This document shows, piece by piece, positions 1-6,079 of a DNA stretch of 6,547 nucleotides. Position 1 is the stretch's first letter; every line of letters begins with the position of its first letter. Both the position numbers and the translations under genes were made by a program. The notes below the pieces were generated by a model. That model saw nothing but the letters and a program-made list of their open reading frames with translations, was not told where the DNA came from and did not search any database. This DNA comes from Lachnospiraceae bacterium (GTDB lineage: Bacteria > Bacillota > Clostridia > Lachnospirales > Lachnospiraceae). The stretch lies in NCBI GenBank assembly GCA_900753685.1, contig CAAEAB010000184.1, forward strand, positions 1-6,547. Reading direction: 5' to 3'.

Positions 1-144
1 CAGCGCCCAGCCGACGCCCCAGCCTTTGGCGTGAAGTAAAATTCCAAAGGCCATACCGAGAAAAATATATCCGGTCATGACGGGTATCGTTCTCGGAAAA
101 GCAGCCTTCAGCGCTTTTCCCTTCTCACTACTAAAGTTCCTCAT
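1..144 (-). CDS. azlC: AzlC family branched-chain amino acid exporter, N-terminal fragment
   Basis: The first 48 codons of a gene that runs off the left edge. The visible protein starts MRNFSSEKGKALKAAFP and continues with TIPVMTGYIFLGMAFGILL, which matches the N-terminus and first membrane segment of AzlC proteins. In that family the large subunit pairs with the small membrane protein AzlD to export branched-chain amino acids and analogues; azlD would be expected just beyond the left edge. The ATG start is at 144, with AAGGA at 153-157 (8-nt spacer) as ribosome binding site. The start lies inside the end of the AI-2E gene, a 14-nt overlap that suggests translational coupling. Identification rests on a short fragment, so family assignment is good but specificity is unknown. 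Confidence 0.8.
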   Translation of the reverse strand, partial: MRNFSSEKGKALKAAFPRTIPVMTGYIFLGMAFGILLHAKGWGVGWAL

Positions 145-1570
145 TTTTTTCATCCTTTTCTGCCGCCAAATCTAGTTTTTGCTCCTCCCTCAAAATCCGT
201 TTCTTATCCCGCTCAATACCGACGTTTTTGTAGCCTCCGTACCGCTCCCGCCGTTCCTTCCGGGTTTTAACTCCGGTATCGTTGTAAATCAGCTGTTCCG
301 TCTCTATATCATAGCCGTCCGCCTGAACATAGCTTTGGGTTTCCAGCGGCATCCGTTTCTTATAAAGAGCATATTCGACAAAAGTTTTAATCAAATAATA
401 AATTACGGCAAACACCGGAACGCCAAGAAGCATCCCTGGAAAGCCGAAGACGCCGCCGCCGACCAGGATAGAGAAAACAACCCAAAACGGTGAAAGACCT
501 GTGGAATTTCCAAGGATTTTCGGTCCGAGAATATTGCCGTCAATCTGCTGAAGAATGATAATAAATACAAGAAAAACAACGCCCTGCTTTAAATCCGTCA
601 AACCAATGAGTATCACACTCGGTATGGCTCCGATGTACGGTCCGAAAAATGGTATGACATTGGTCACGCCTACGATAACGCTGACCAGCATCGCATAAGG
701 CATATGAATCAGATTCAGCACAATAAAGCATACCAGTCCGATAATGGCGGAGTCGATCAGCTTTCCGGTAATAAATCCACCAAAAATCTGATTACAGTGA
801 CGTACAACTTCAATCATGGAATTGGCGCTGTCCGGTTTCATCACTGCATAGGCGACCTTTTTCGCCTGCCCGGTAAATGTTTTCGTACTCATCATCACAT
901 AAATGGATATGATGGCTCCAATAATGATGTTGTAAAAAAATTGAAGTACATTCATAATACTCAGGGTAAATGTATTGATGCCGGCCCGAAACTGAGGGTA
1001 AAAATCATTCTTCATCCAGGTCTGCAAGTAATTCATCGCCTGATTAATAAGATCCTGCAAATCCTGGGAAAACTTACTTTCATATTCCAGACCTTCAAAC
1101 CAGTCTGTCACCTGCCGCGTATAGGACGGAAACCTCAAAATAATCTGGGAGATGCTGCTCACCAGCTGGGGAAGGACCATATAGCCCAGAACAAAGATAA
1201 TTCCCAGCGCAAAGGCCATGGCACAGGCCACGGATATTCCCCGGACCATCCGCTTCGTTTGAGCTTGTTTTTTGCTCCGGACAACCCAGCGGAGCTTCGA
1301 TAAACGCCGTTCCACAAACTCGACGATTGGAAGCAAAATATAGGCGATAATTAATCCGGCAATAACCGGCGACAAAATCTTTATCAATCCACCGGCCGCC
1401 TTATGAATCTCTGACCACTTAAAAAGGACAAATATAAAAACAATGCTTACGGCTATGACAAACAAATAGACTGTCGCCTGTCGAATCATTTCCCGAATCG
1501 ATAACTTTTGAGCATTTTCTTTCTTCTCTTCCGTACGTTTTTCAGCCATCCACATCATCTTCTTTCCCAT
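131..1570 (-). CDS. AI-2E family transporter (PerM/YtvI-like membrane protein)
   Basis: Polytopic membrane protein of the AI-2E transporter family (formerly UPF0118), 479 residues from the ATG at 1570. Hydrophobic segments lie near residues 34-52, 61-84, 113-134, 207-229, 274-320, 328-345 and 361-400. Family motifs are clear: GGFITGKLID (264-273), TNVIPFFGPYIGAIP (303-317), DGNILGPKILGNS (344-356) and GGGVFGFPGMLLGVPVFAVI (about 371-390). Members have been linked to autoinducer-2 export or to Na+/H+ exchange; the substrate here cannot be read from sequence. Residues after about 403 form a hydrophilic, highly charged tail rich in R, K and E, which makes the protein longer than the usual 340-400 residues. 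The start is uncertain: a TTG at 1591 and ATGs at 1558, 1555 and 1549 are in frame, and none has a strong ribosome binding site. It overlaps the upstream PAP2 gene and, at its 3' end, azlC. Confidence 0.9.
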   Translation of the reverse strand: MGKKMMWMAEKRTEEKKENAQKLSIREMIRQATVYLFVIAVSIVFIFVLFKWSEIHKAAGGLIKILSPVIAGLIIAYILLPIVEFVERRLSKLRWVVRSKKQAQTKRMVRGISVACAMAFALGIIFVLGYMVLPQLVSSISQIILRFPSYTRQVTDWFEGLEYESKFSQDLQDLINQAMNYLQTWMKNDFYPQFRAGINTFTLSIMNVLQFFYNIIIGAIISIYVMMSTKTFTGQAKKVAYAVMKPDSANSMIEVVRHCNQIFGGFITGKLIDSAIIGLVCFIVLNLIHMPYAMLVSVIVGVTNVIPFFGPYIGAIPSVILIGLTDLKQGVVFLVFIIILQQIDGNILGPKILGNSTGLSPFWVVFSILVGGGVFGFPGMLLGVPVFAVIYYLIKTFVEYALYKKRMPLETQSYVQADGYDIETEQLIYNDTGVKTRKERRERYGGYKNVGIERDKKRILREEQKLDLAAEKDEKNEEL

Positions 1571-2138
1571 AAGCACTATCCCCAGCCTCAAGCTTCCTGC
1601 TGCGTATTCTTTTTAAAATATACCATGCCGCCCATCCGCTGAAAATTCCAATCAATATACCGCACAGCACATCCGTCGGAAAATGTACGCCGACATACAG
1701 TCTGGACCAGGCAATCACTGCCGCCAGAATAACAGACAACTTCCCAATAAGCTGTGTTCTTTGTTCCGACGCCCGGTACAGGGCAAAGGCCGCCGCAAAG
1801 GAACTGCAGGCATGCCCCGATGGAAAGGAAAAATCCTTCTGCCGCTCTAAAAGCAATATGATATCTGAAAACTGCTCATAGGGGCGTACTCTGGCAACCA
1901 TATTTTTTAAAGCCACATTGGTAATCAGAGCTCCGATCAGCAAGGCTAAAAGCCCGCAAAGCCCCATCCTACGGGTCCGCTTAAAAATAAGCAGAACCAG
2001 ACACAATAAAATCCAGAACAAGCCCGAATTTCCAAGATGACTGATAAATACCAGCGGTCTTGTCAGCCAGTCAAATCGGAGATTCTCCTGTATAAACATT
2101 AAAATCAAATAATCTATATATGTAATATATCCGGCCAT
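1542..2138 (-). CDS. PAP2 family membrane phosphatase
   Basis: Integral membrane phosphatase of the PAP2 (type 2 phosphatidic acid phosphatase) superfamily, 198 residues. All three catalytic motifs are present: K-x6-RP with K78 and R85-P86, PSGH at 106-109, and SR-x5-H-x3-D with S145-R146, H152 and D156. It should therefore be active on a lipid phosphate or diphosphate at the outer membrane face. Related small bacterial PAP2 proteins include undecaprenyl diphosphate phosphatases (BcrC type) and phosphatidylglycerophosphate phosphatases; motifs do not separate these. About six membrane segments are visible, including 38-52, 58-76, 107-121, 131-146 and 157-175, followed by a short charged tail. 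The ATG at 2138 has AGGAGG just upstream; the next ATG (codon 14) has none. It lies 9 nt after the radical SAM gene and overlaps the start of the AI-2E gene. Confidence 0.92.
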   Translation of the reverse strand: MAGYITYIDYLILMFIQENLRFDWLTRPLVFISHLGNSGLFWILLCLVLLIFKRTRRMGLCGLLALLIGALITNVALKNMVARVRPYEQFSDIILLLERQKDFSFPSGHACSSFAAAFALYRASEQRTQLIGKLSVILAAVIAWSRLYVGVHFPTDVLCGILIGIFSGWAAWYILKRIRSRKLEAGDSAYGKEDDVDG

Positions 2139-2142
2139 GCCG

Positions 2143-2149
2143 CCTCCTT
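2143..2149 (-). promoter_or_regulatory. Ribosome binding site of the PAP2 gene, overlapping the upstream stop codon
   Basis: The minus strand reads TAAGGAGGCGGCATG: the TAA stop of the radical SAM gene shares its two A's with the AAGGAGG ribosome binding site of the PAP2 gene. The spacer to the ATG is only 4 nt. The arrangement supports co-transcription and reinitiation, and fixes the PAP2 start at 2138. Confidence 0.8.
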
Positions 2150-3053
2150 AAACACCCTCGCCGTTAAAATCCGGGATAAAGCTTTCCTTTGCCGTGGAAC
2201 CTTCCTGAATATAGGCATTCTCCACACCCTTTCGGATTGTATACCCGATCAACCGTTCATAAACCTGCCGTTTTACCCGTTTTTGAAGCTCCGGATATTT
2301 TTCAAGAGGTCCTGACGGCGTATACTGATTCATCAGACTGAGATAAATTTTATCGCCATAATTCTCATAAAGGAAATCGACGATCTGTCTGGAATCCATC
2401 GATTGTCCCGGAAGCACCATGTGTCGAACAATAATTCCCTTCGTCATCAATCCATTTTCATCAAATACCGGTTCTCCGGTCTGTCGATACATTTCTTCCA
2501 GTGCTTTCGCCGCATAAAAGGAATAGCCTTCCTCATGGGCATAACGTCCGGATAAATGGACATCCATGAACTTAAAATCCGTCAGATAAACATCAATCCA
2601 TCCGTCCAGAAGTTCCAAAGTATCCACCTTTTCAAAGCCGCCCGTATTATATACGATAGGCAGCTTCAGTCCCATCTTCCGACTAATCCGAAGCGCTTCA
2701 ATAATGTGGGGTACAAAGTGGGTCGGCGTCACCAAATTAATATTGTGGGCACCTTTTTCCTGTAATTCCATAAAAATCCGCGCCAGACGAATCACCGAAA
2801 TTTCTTTTCCCGCACTGCCCCTGGAAATCTGTCCGTTCTGACAAAACACGCACCCTAAATGACAGCCGGTAAAAAACACGGTTCCTGAACCCCTGCTCCC
2901 AGAAATGCACGGTTCCTCCCACATGTGAAGCACCGCTCTGGCCACCTTAAGTCCGGCTGTCTGGCCACAAAAGCCCCGACGGCCTTCCAGACGGTTGACG
3001 CCGCATTCCCTTGGACAGAGGGCACATTCCCGATACCATTTTTTCCAATTCAT
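2148..3053 (-). CDS. PflX-like radical SAM protein (COG1313 type, pyruvate formate-lyase activase-related)
   Basis: Radical SAM Fe-S protein, 301 residues, resembling PflX (COG1313), annotated as a putative pyruvate formate-lyase activating enzyme of unproven function. The N-terminus carries a cysteine cluster (C10, C13, C17 and C29 in CALCPRECG and GFCG) that could bind an extra Fe-S cluster. The radical SAM motif C-x3-C-x2-C is at C64, C68 and C71 within FTGCHLGCVFCQN. Further family landmarks are NINLVTPTHFVPHI (104-117), VYNTGGFEKVDTL (134-146), LTDFKFMD (157-164), RHMVLPG (210-216), LMNQYTP (240-246) and the C-terminal EGSTAKESFIPDF. Length is normal for the family and it looks intact. 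The ATG at 3053 has only a weak purine-rich stretch upstream (GGCGGAAAG). No glycyl radical enzyme is in the window, so the substrate is unknown. It is 27 nt downstream of the MATE gene and probably in its operon. Confidence 0.88.
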   Translation of the reverse strand: MNWKKWYRECALCPRECGVNRLEGRRGFCGQTAGLKVARAVLHMWEEPCISGSRGSGTVFFTGCHLGCVFCQNGQISRGSAGKEISVIRLARIFMELQEKGAHNINLVTPTHFVPHIIEALRISRKMGLKLPIVYNTGGFEKVDTLELLDGWIDVYLTDFKFMDVHLSGRYAHEEGYSFYAAKALEEMYRQTGEPVFDENGLMTKGIIVRHMVLPGQSMDSRQIVDFLYENYGDKIYLSLMNQYTPSGPLEKYPELQKRVKRQVYERLIGYTIRKGVENAYIQEGSTAKESFIPDFNGEGV

Positions 3054-3080
3054 CTGCTTTCCGCCATCCTCTTTTCCGTC

Positions 3081-4439
3081 TCAAAAATCGAGAGCTTTCA
3101 AATTCTTTTTCAGGAAAATAATACTCAGAACGACAGCCACCGTCTCCGCCAATGGAAATGCCAGCCATACCAGATTCAAATTTCCGGTCCTGGAAAGCAG
3201 GAAGGCCACTGGAATCAGAACAATGAGCTGACGACCTACAGAAATCAACATACTGTAAATACCGTGTCCCAAAGCCTGGAGCATGGAAATACTGATAATA
3301 TTAATACTGGCAAAAAGAAAGCTGATACTGATAATCCGCAGAGACGGAATACCAATCGAAAGCATAGCTTCCGAAGCATTAAACATTCGAAACAGTTCTG
3401 CCGGAAAAATCTGGAATATTGCCAGACCGATGAGCATCATGCCAAAGGCATAAGCTATGGCCAATTTCATTGTTTTCATGATCCTCTGTTTCTGTCTGGC
3501 GCCATAGTTAAAGGCAACAATTGGCACCATGCCGTTATTTAAACCGAATACAGGCATATAGACAAAGCTTTGAAGCTTAAAATAAACGCCAAACACAGCC
3601 GTCGCTGTCGCTGAAAAGGTCATGAGGATCTGATTCATACAAAAGGTCATCATCGAAGCGATACTGCTCATGATAATCGACGGTACACCTACGGCATAGA
3701 TCCGCGCGATAACTTCCTTATCTGGACACATACTCTTTAGCCGGAATTGGATATCCGCGTTTTTTGTCACATTCAGAATTCCACTGATGAACATGGCAAC
3801 GATCTGACCGATGACTGTCGCAAGAGCAGCTCCAGCCACCTCCATCTTCGGGAAACCGAACCAACCAAAAATCAAAATCGGGTCAAGAATAATATTGATG
3901 ATCGCTCCGGATCCCTGTGTAAACATGGTATAGAAGGTCCGCCCCGTAGCTTGAAGCATCCGATCAAAAGCCACCTGTAAAAATATCCCGAAAGACAAAA
4001 CAGAGACAAAAAATACATAATCCCGGCCATATGCAATAATTTCCGGAATATCCGTCTGAAGCCGATAAAAGGTTTCTGTACAGGTCAGACCAAAAATAAG
4101 AAACACCACATAGCTTGCACAGGCAAGAAATATGCTGTTATTGGCCGCTTTATTGGCCATTGTCTGATTTTTCTCCCCAAGACTTCGGGACAGCAGGGCA
4201 TTCGTACCAACGCCGGTCCCCACCGCCACCGAAATCATTAAATTCTGAATTGGAAAAGCCATCGAAACGGCCGTTAAAGCATTCTCACTAATCTGAGACA
4301 CAAATACACTGTCCACCACATTGTACAATGCCTGTACAAGCATGGATATGATCATTGGTATAGACATGGTAACCAAAAGCCGATTGACCGGCATGGTTCC
4401 CATCTTATTTTCCTGTTCCCTGCCCTCTTGCTGCCGCAT
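3081..4439 (-). CDS. MATE family efflux transporter
   Basis: Multidrug and toxic compound extrusion family transporter of the inner membrane, 452 residues from the ATG at 4439, which is the normal length for about 12 membrane helices. Two MatE repeats are visible, beginning near residues 23 and 245. Typical stretches are MSIPMIISMLVQALYNVVDS (about 25-44), GTGVGTNALLSRSLGE (74-89), INIILDPILIFGWFG (181-195), AALATVIGQ (204-212) and VAFNYGARQ (308-316). Members exchange Na+ or H+ for drugs or metabolites; substrate cannot be predicted. The start is set by GGAGG at 4448-4452 with an 8-nt spacer; an in-frame TTG at 4454 is less likely because its GAGGAG lies only 3 nt upstream. The first 35 nt overlap the end of the kinase gene in another frame, so translation is probably coupled. 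No frameshift or missing segment is seen. Confidence 0.95.
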   Translation of the reverse strand: MRQQEGREQENKMGTMPVNRLLVTMSIPMIISMLVQALYNVVDSVFVSQISENALTAVSMAFPIQNLMISVAVGTGVGTNALLSRSLGEKNQTMANKAANNSIFLACASYVVFLIFGLTCTETFYRLQTDIPEIIAYGRDYVFFVSVLSFGIFLQVAFDRMLQATGRTFYTMFTQGSGAIINIILDPILIFGWFGFPKMEVAGAALATVIGQIVAMFISGILNVTKNADIQFRLKSMCPDKEVIARIYAVGVPSIIMSSIASMMTFCMNQILMTFSATATAVFGVYFKLQSFVYMPVFGLNNGMVPIVAFNYGARQKQRIMKTMKLAIAYAFGMMLIGLAIFQIFPAELFRMFNASEAMLSIGIPSLRIISISFLFASINIISISMLQALGHGIYSMLISVGRQLIVLIPVAFLLSRTGNLNLVWLAFPLAETVAVVLSIIFLKKNLKALDF

Positions 4440-5034
4440 CTTTTGCACCTCCAAAAACTCCTCGAATCATGTTCTCTAAAATATCTGTCGTAAGATCAAG
4501 ACCGATGCTCGTATTCATACAGGCATCGAAGTTATGGTAATCTCCAAAACGATTCATTGTAAAATGGTTATAATAATCACTTCTCTGTTTATCTCTTTTT
4601 TTAACGAAATTCGGATTATTATCCGGATTTTCCCCATAAACCGTATGCACTCGCTCTATCCGCTCTTCCAATGGGGCATAAATAAAGAAGCTCAGTACAT
4701 CGTCTCTGTCTCTTAAAATATAATCGCCGCAGTTTCCTACGATAACACAGGAACCTTTATCCGCCAGCTGGCTGACAATCTTCGTTTTTGCCAGATAAAT
4801 CTGGTCAGAAAGGGGCCGCTCCTGGGTAGACATATAGAGATTATAAAGAAAGCTGGACGTCTTTTTTTCCTGCCATTCCTCCACAGTTTCCCGGGTAAAT
4901 CCACTTTCCTCCATCAACATGTTGACGATTTCTTTATCATAAAAGTCAATACCAAGTCTCTTAGCCAGCGCCTGACCAATCAACCTTCCTCCCGAACCAT
5001 ACTCTCTGCTGATAGTAATTACAAAATGTTTCAT
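4405..5034 (-). CDS. Cytidylate kinase-like P-loop protein (AAA_26/PF13189 type)
   Basis: Small P-loop protein of the cytidylate kinase-like family, 209 residues. It begins MKHFVITISREYGSGGRLIG; GSGGRLIG (13-20) is the modified phosphate-binding loop typical of this family, which lacks the GK(S/T) of true cytidylate kinase. Further landmarks are FYDKEIV (31-37), CVIVGNCGDYIL (96-107), FFIYAPLEERIERV (116-129), the lid-like RDKQRSDYYNHFT (147-159) and NTSIGLDLTTDIL (174-186). The phosphate acceptor is unknown for most members; it should not be named Cmk. The ATG at 5034 is chosen because AGGAGG lies 6 nt upstream; an ATG at 5067 would add 11 residues but has no nearby ribosome binding site and sits in a hairpin. 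The gene follows the RpiR regulator after 72 bp and overlaps the MATE gene by 35 nt. Confidence 0.9.
   Translation of the reverse strand: MKHFVITISREYGSGGRLIGQALAKRLGIDFYDKEIVNMLMEESGFTRETVEEWQEKKTSSFLYNLYMSTQERPLSDQIYLAKTKIVSQLADKGSCVIVGNCGDYILRDRDDVLSFFIYAPLEERIERVHTVYGENPDNNPNFVKKRDKQRSDYYNHFTMNRFGDYHNFDACMNTSIGLDLTTDILENMIRGVFGGAKDAAARGQGTGK
4448..4452 (-). promoter_or_regulatory. Ribosome binding site of the MATE gene, inside the kinase gene
   Basis: The minus strand reads GGAGGTGCAAAAGATG, a strong GGAGG 8 nt before the MATE ATG at 4439. The same bases encode the Gly-Gly-Ala-Lys segment near the kinase C-terminus. This site decides the MATE start against the in-frame TTG at 4454. Confidence 0.85.
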
Positions 5035-5040
5035 AGCTGT

Positions 5041-5046
5041 CCTCCT
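5041..5046 (-). promoter_or_regulatory. Ribosome binding site of the kinase-like gene
   Basis: A perfect AGGAGG lies 6 nt upstream of the ATG at 5034. It favours that start over the in-frame ATG at 5067, which lies upstream of this site. Confidence 0.88.
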
Positions 5047-5060
5047 CTTTACAATTGCAA

Positions 5061-5086
5061 GAGCCATGATTTTTAAATCACGGCTC
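5061..5086 (-). terminator. Intergenic hairpin, possible weak terminator or attenuator
   Basis: In the 72-bp gap between the regulator and the kinase gene, the minus-strand RNA can form GAGCCGUGAU, loop UUAAAA, AUCAUGGCUC: ten pairs with one internal G-U wobble. The plus strand would have an A-C mismatch at that pair, so the structure suits transcripts running leftward. The following bases (UUGCAAUUGU) are only partly U-rich, so full termination is doubtful. It may reduce readthrough from the regulator gene, or protect a 3' end. No convincing separate promoter for the kinase gene was found in the gap. Confidence 0.5.
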
Positions 5087-5106
5087 CAAATTTATATTTT
5101 TTATGA

Positions 5107-5952
5107 TTATATACCCAGATAGTATCCCTGCGCCAGTATAGATTCCGTCCGGGAAAGCACTTCCTTTGCCTCATCATAATTCTGCTTTGTCAGCGCAGCA
5201 ATCAAATAATTTGTCAGACACAGCGGCGCCGCAAAAGAATTCTTATAAGTTACACTGGAAATCGCACAGGGCAGAATCACATCGCCATAGCTGCTGACAG
5301 CGCTATAATTCATGCTGGTAATCAATACGACCTTTGCACCGTGTTCCCTCAGCCATGAGATCATCGTGGCCGCCACTTTGGAATACCTTGGAAACAAATA
5401 GGCGATACACACATCACCCTCGCCGGCTCCCACAATTTCCTCCGGATATATCATTCCTATGGACTGGATCAGATTCACATGCTTCTTAATCTCTCCAAGC
5501 TGAGACGCCATATAATGAGCCACAGCAAAGGAACTGCGCATGCCGAGAACATAGATGTTTTTCGCGCCGGAAATAATCTCAATAGCCGCTCTCAAATCAT
5601 CATCCTTCTGTACCTCCAATGTCTTTCGTATATTTTTCATATCATTTTCGAAAGACTCCCGAAGCAAATGATTATCTGAAATCGGCGGCATATCCGCCAG
5701 CCGTCCCGGCAAAGACTCTTTCTGCTTTAATTCTTCCTGGATGTCTCTCTGCATCTCGGAAAAGCCTTTATATCCCAATACCCTTGAAAATCGAATAATC
5801 GTCGTCGTGCTGACATTGATTTTCTCTGAAAGATTTTCCAGCGTACTAAAGGCAAACTCCGTCATGTGATCCGTCAAATAGTTCGCCGTCAGCTTTTGGG
5901 AATGGGTAAAAGAATCGAAATGCTGATTGAGATTTGTTAAAAAATCCGACAT
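5107..5952 (-). CDS. MurR/RpiR family transcriptional regulator (HTH plus SIS domain)
   Basis: Cytoplasmic DNA-binding regulator of 281 residues, a normal length for the MurR/RpiR family. The N-terminal RpiR-type helix-turn-helix spans about residues 1-77, with the core in TLENLSEKINVSTTTIIRFSRVLG (37-60) followed by YKGFSEMQ. A SIS domain covers about 125-255, starting at KNIYVLGMRSSFAVAHYMA. SIS domains usually bind phosphosugars, but here the second loop reads YLFPRYSK (185-192), a variant seen in a subset of RpiR proteins, so the ligand need not be a sugar phosphate. The ATG at 5952 has a G-rich site (GAGGGGG, 5962-5968, 9-nt spacer). It is the first gene after its promoter and may control itself and the genes downstream. 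No sugar-catabolic gene is in the window to indicate a ligand. Confidence 0.93.
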   Translation of the reverse strand: MSDFLTNLNQHFDSFTHSQKLTANYLTDHMTEFAFSTLENLSEKINVSTTTIIRFSRVLGYKGFSEMQRDIQEELKQKESLPGRLADMPPISDNHLLRESFENDMKNIRKTLEVQKDDDLRAAIEIISGAKNIYVLGMRSSFAVAHYMASQLGEIKKHVNLIQSIGMIYPEEIVGAGEGDVCIAYLFPRYSKVAATMISWLREHGAKVVLITSMNYSAVSSYGDVILPCAISSVTYKNSFAAPLCLTNYLIAALTKQNYDEAKEVLSRTESILAQGYYLGI

Positions 5953-5983
5953 CGCCTATATCCCCCTCTCAGGTATATTCTAA

Positions 5984-6012
5984 ATTGTATCATTTAATAC
6001 ATGGAGTGTCAA
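5984..6012 (-). promoter_or_regulatory. Sigma-A (sigma-70 type) promoter of the regulator gene
   Basis: Minus strand: perfect -35 TTGACA (6007-6012), a 17-bp spacer, then -10 TACAAT (5984-5989), one base from TATAAT. The triplet just before the -10 is TGA, fitting an extended -10. Transcription should start near 5977, giving a leader of about 25 nt before the ATG at 5952. It begins just after the coaX terminator and is the only strong promoter recognised in the window, so it may serve the regulator and the genes to its left. Confidence 0.88.
5986..6001. promoter_or_regulatory. Candidate operator palindrome over the -10 region
   Basis: The 16-bp inverted repeat TGTAT-N6-ATACA lies in the promoter spacer and overlaps the -10 hexamer. 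A protein bound here would block RNA polymerase, and the adjacent RpiR regulator is the natural candidate. The arms are only 5 bp and AT-rich, so a chance match is possible. Confidence 0.35.
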
Positions 6013-6017
6013 TTTCT

Positions 6018-6067
6018 GCAAATAAAAAGTGCCGCAGAACCATTGAGATACAGCGATTCTGCGACAC
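6018..6067 (-). terminator. Intrinsic terminator of coaX
   Basis: The minus-strand RNA forms GUGUCGCAGAA (6057-6067) paired with UUCUGCGGCAC (6029-6039), an 11-bp stem with one U-G wobble and a 17-nt loop, followed directly by UUUUUAUUU (6020-6028). It starts 13 nt after the coaX stop and separates coaX from the regulator promoter. The wobble would be a C-A mismatch in plus-strand RNA, so the direction is clear. Confidence 0.88.
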
Positions 6068-6079
6068 CAAAATATTTCT

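Noticed and set aside
704..1303. Plus-strand open frame of 199 codons
   Set aside because: It lies antisense within the well-supported AI-2E gene, its product resembles no family I know, and it is rich in H, N and K as expected for a shadow frame.
131..1570. Quorum-sensing (autoinducer-2) system
   Set aside because: The family name comes from one proposed function; no luxS or lsr-type gene is present, so no quorum-sensing role is claimed.
2925..3542. Plus-strand open frame of 205 codons
   Set aside because: It runs antisense across the end of the MATE gene and the start of the radical SAM gene; the product has no recognisable domain and low-complexity N, Q and H content.
4440..4454. TTG start at 4454 for the MATE gene
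   Set aside because: The ATG at 4439 has GGAGG at an ideal 8-nt distance, while the TTG has a poorly spaced site and a rarer start codon.
4405..5034. True cytidylate kinase (cmk)
   Set aside because: The phosphate-binding loop is GSGGRLIG without GK(S/T), and the remaining motifs match the cytidylate kinase-like family.
5035..5067. Eleven-residue N-terminal extension of the kinase-like protein (ATG at 5067)
   Set aside because: No ribosome binding site precedes it, it starts within a hairpin, and family members begin at the MKHFVITISREYGSGG segment, which has AGGAGG upstream.
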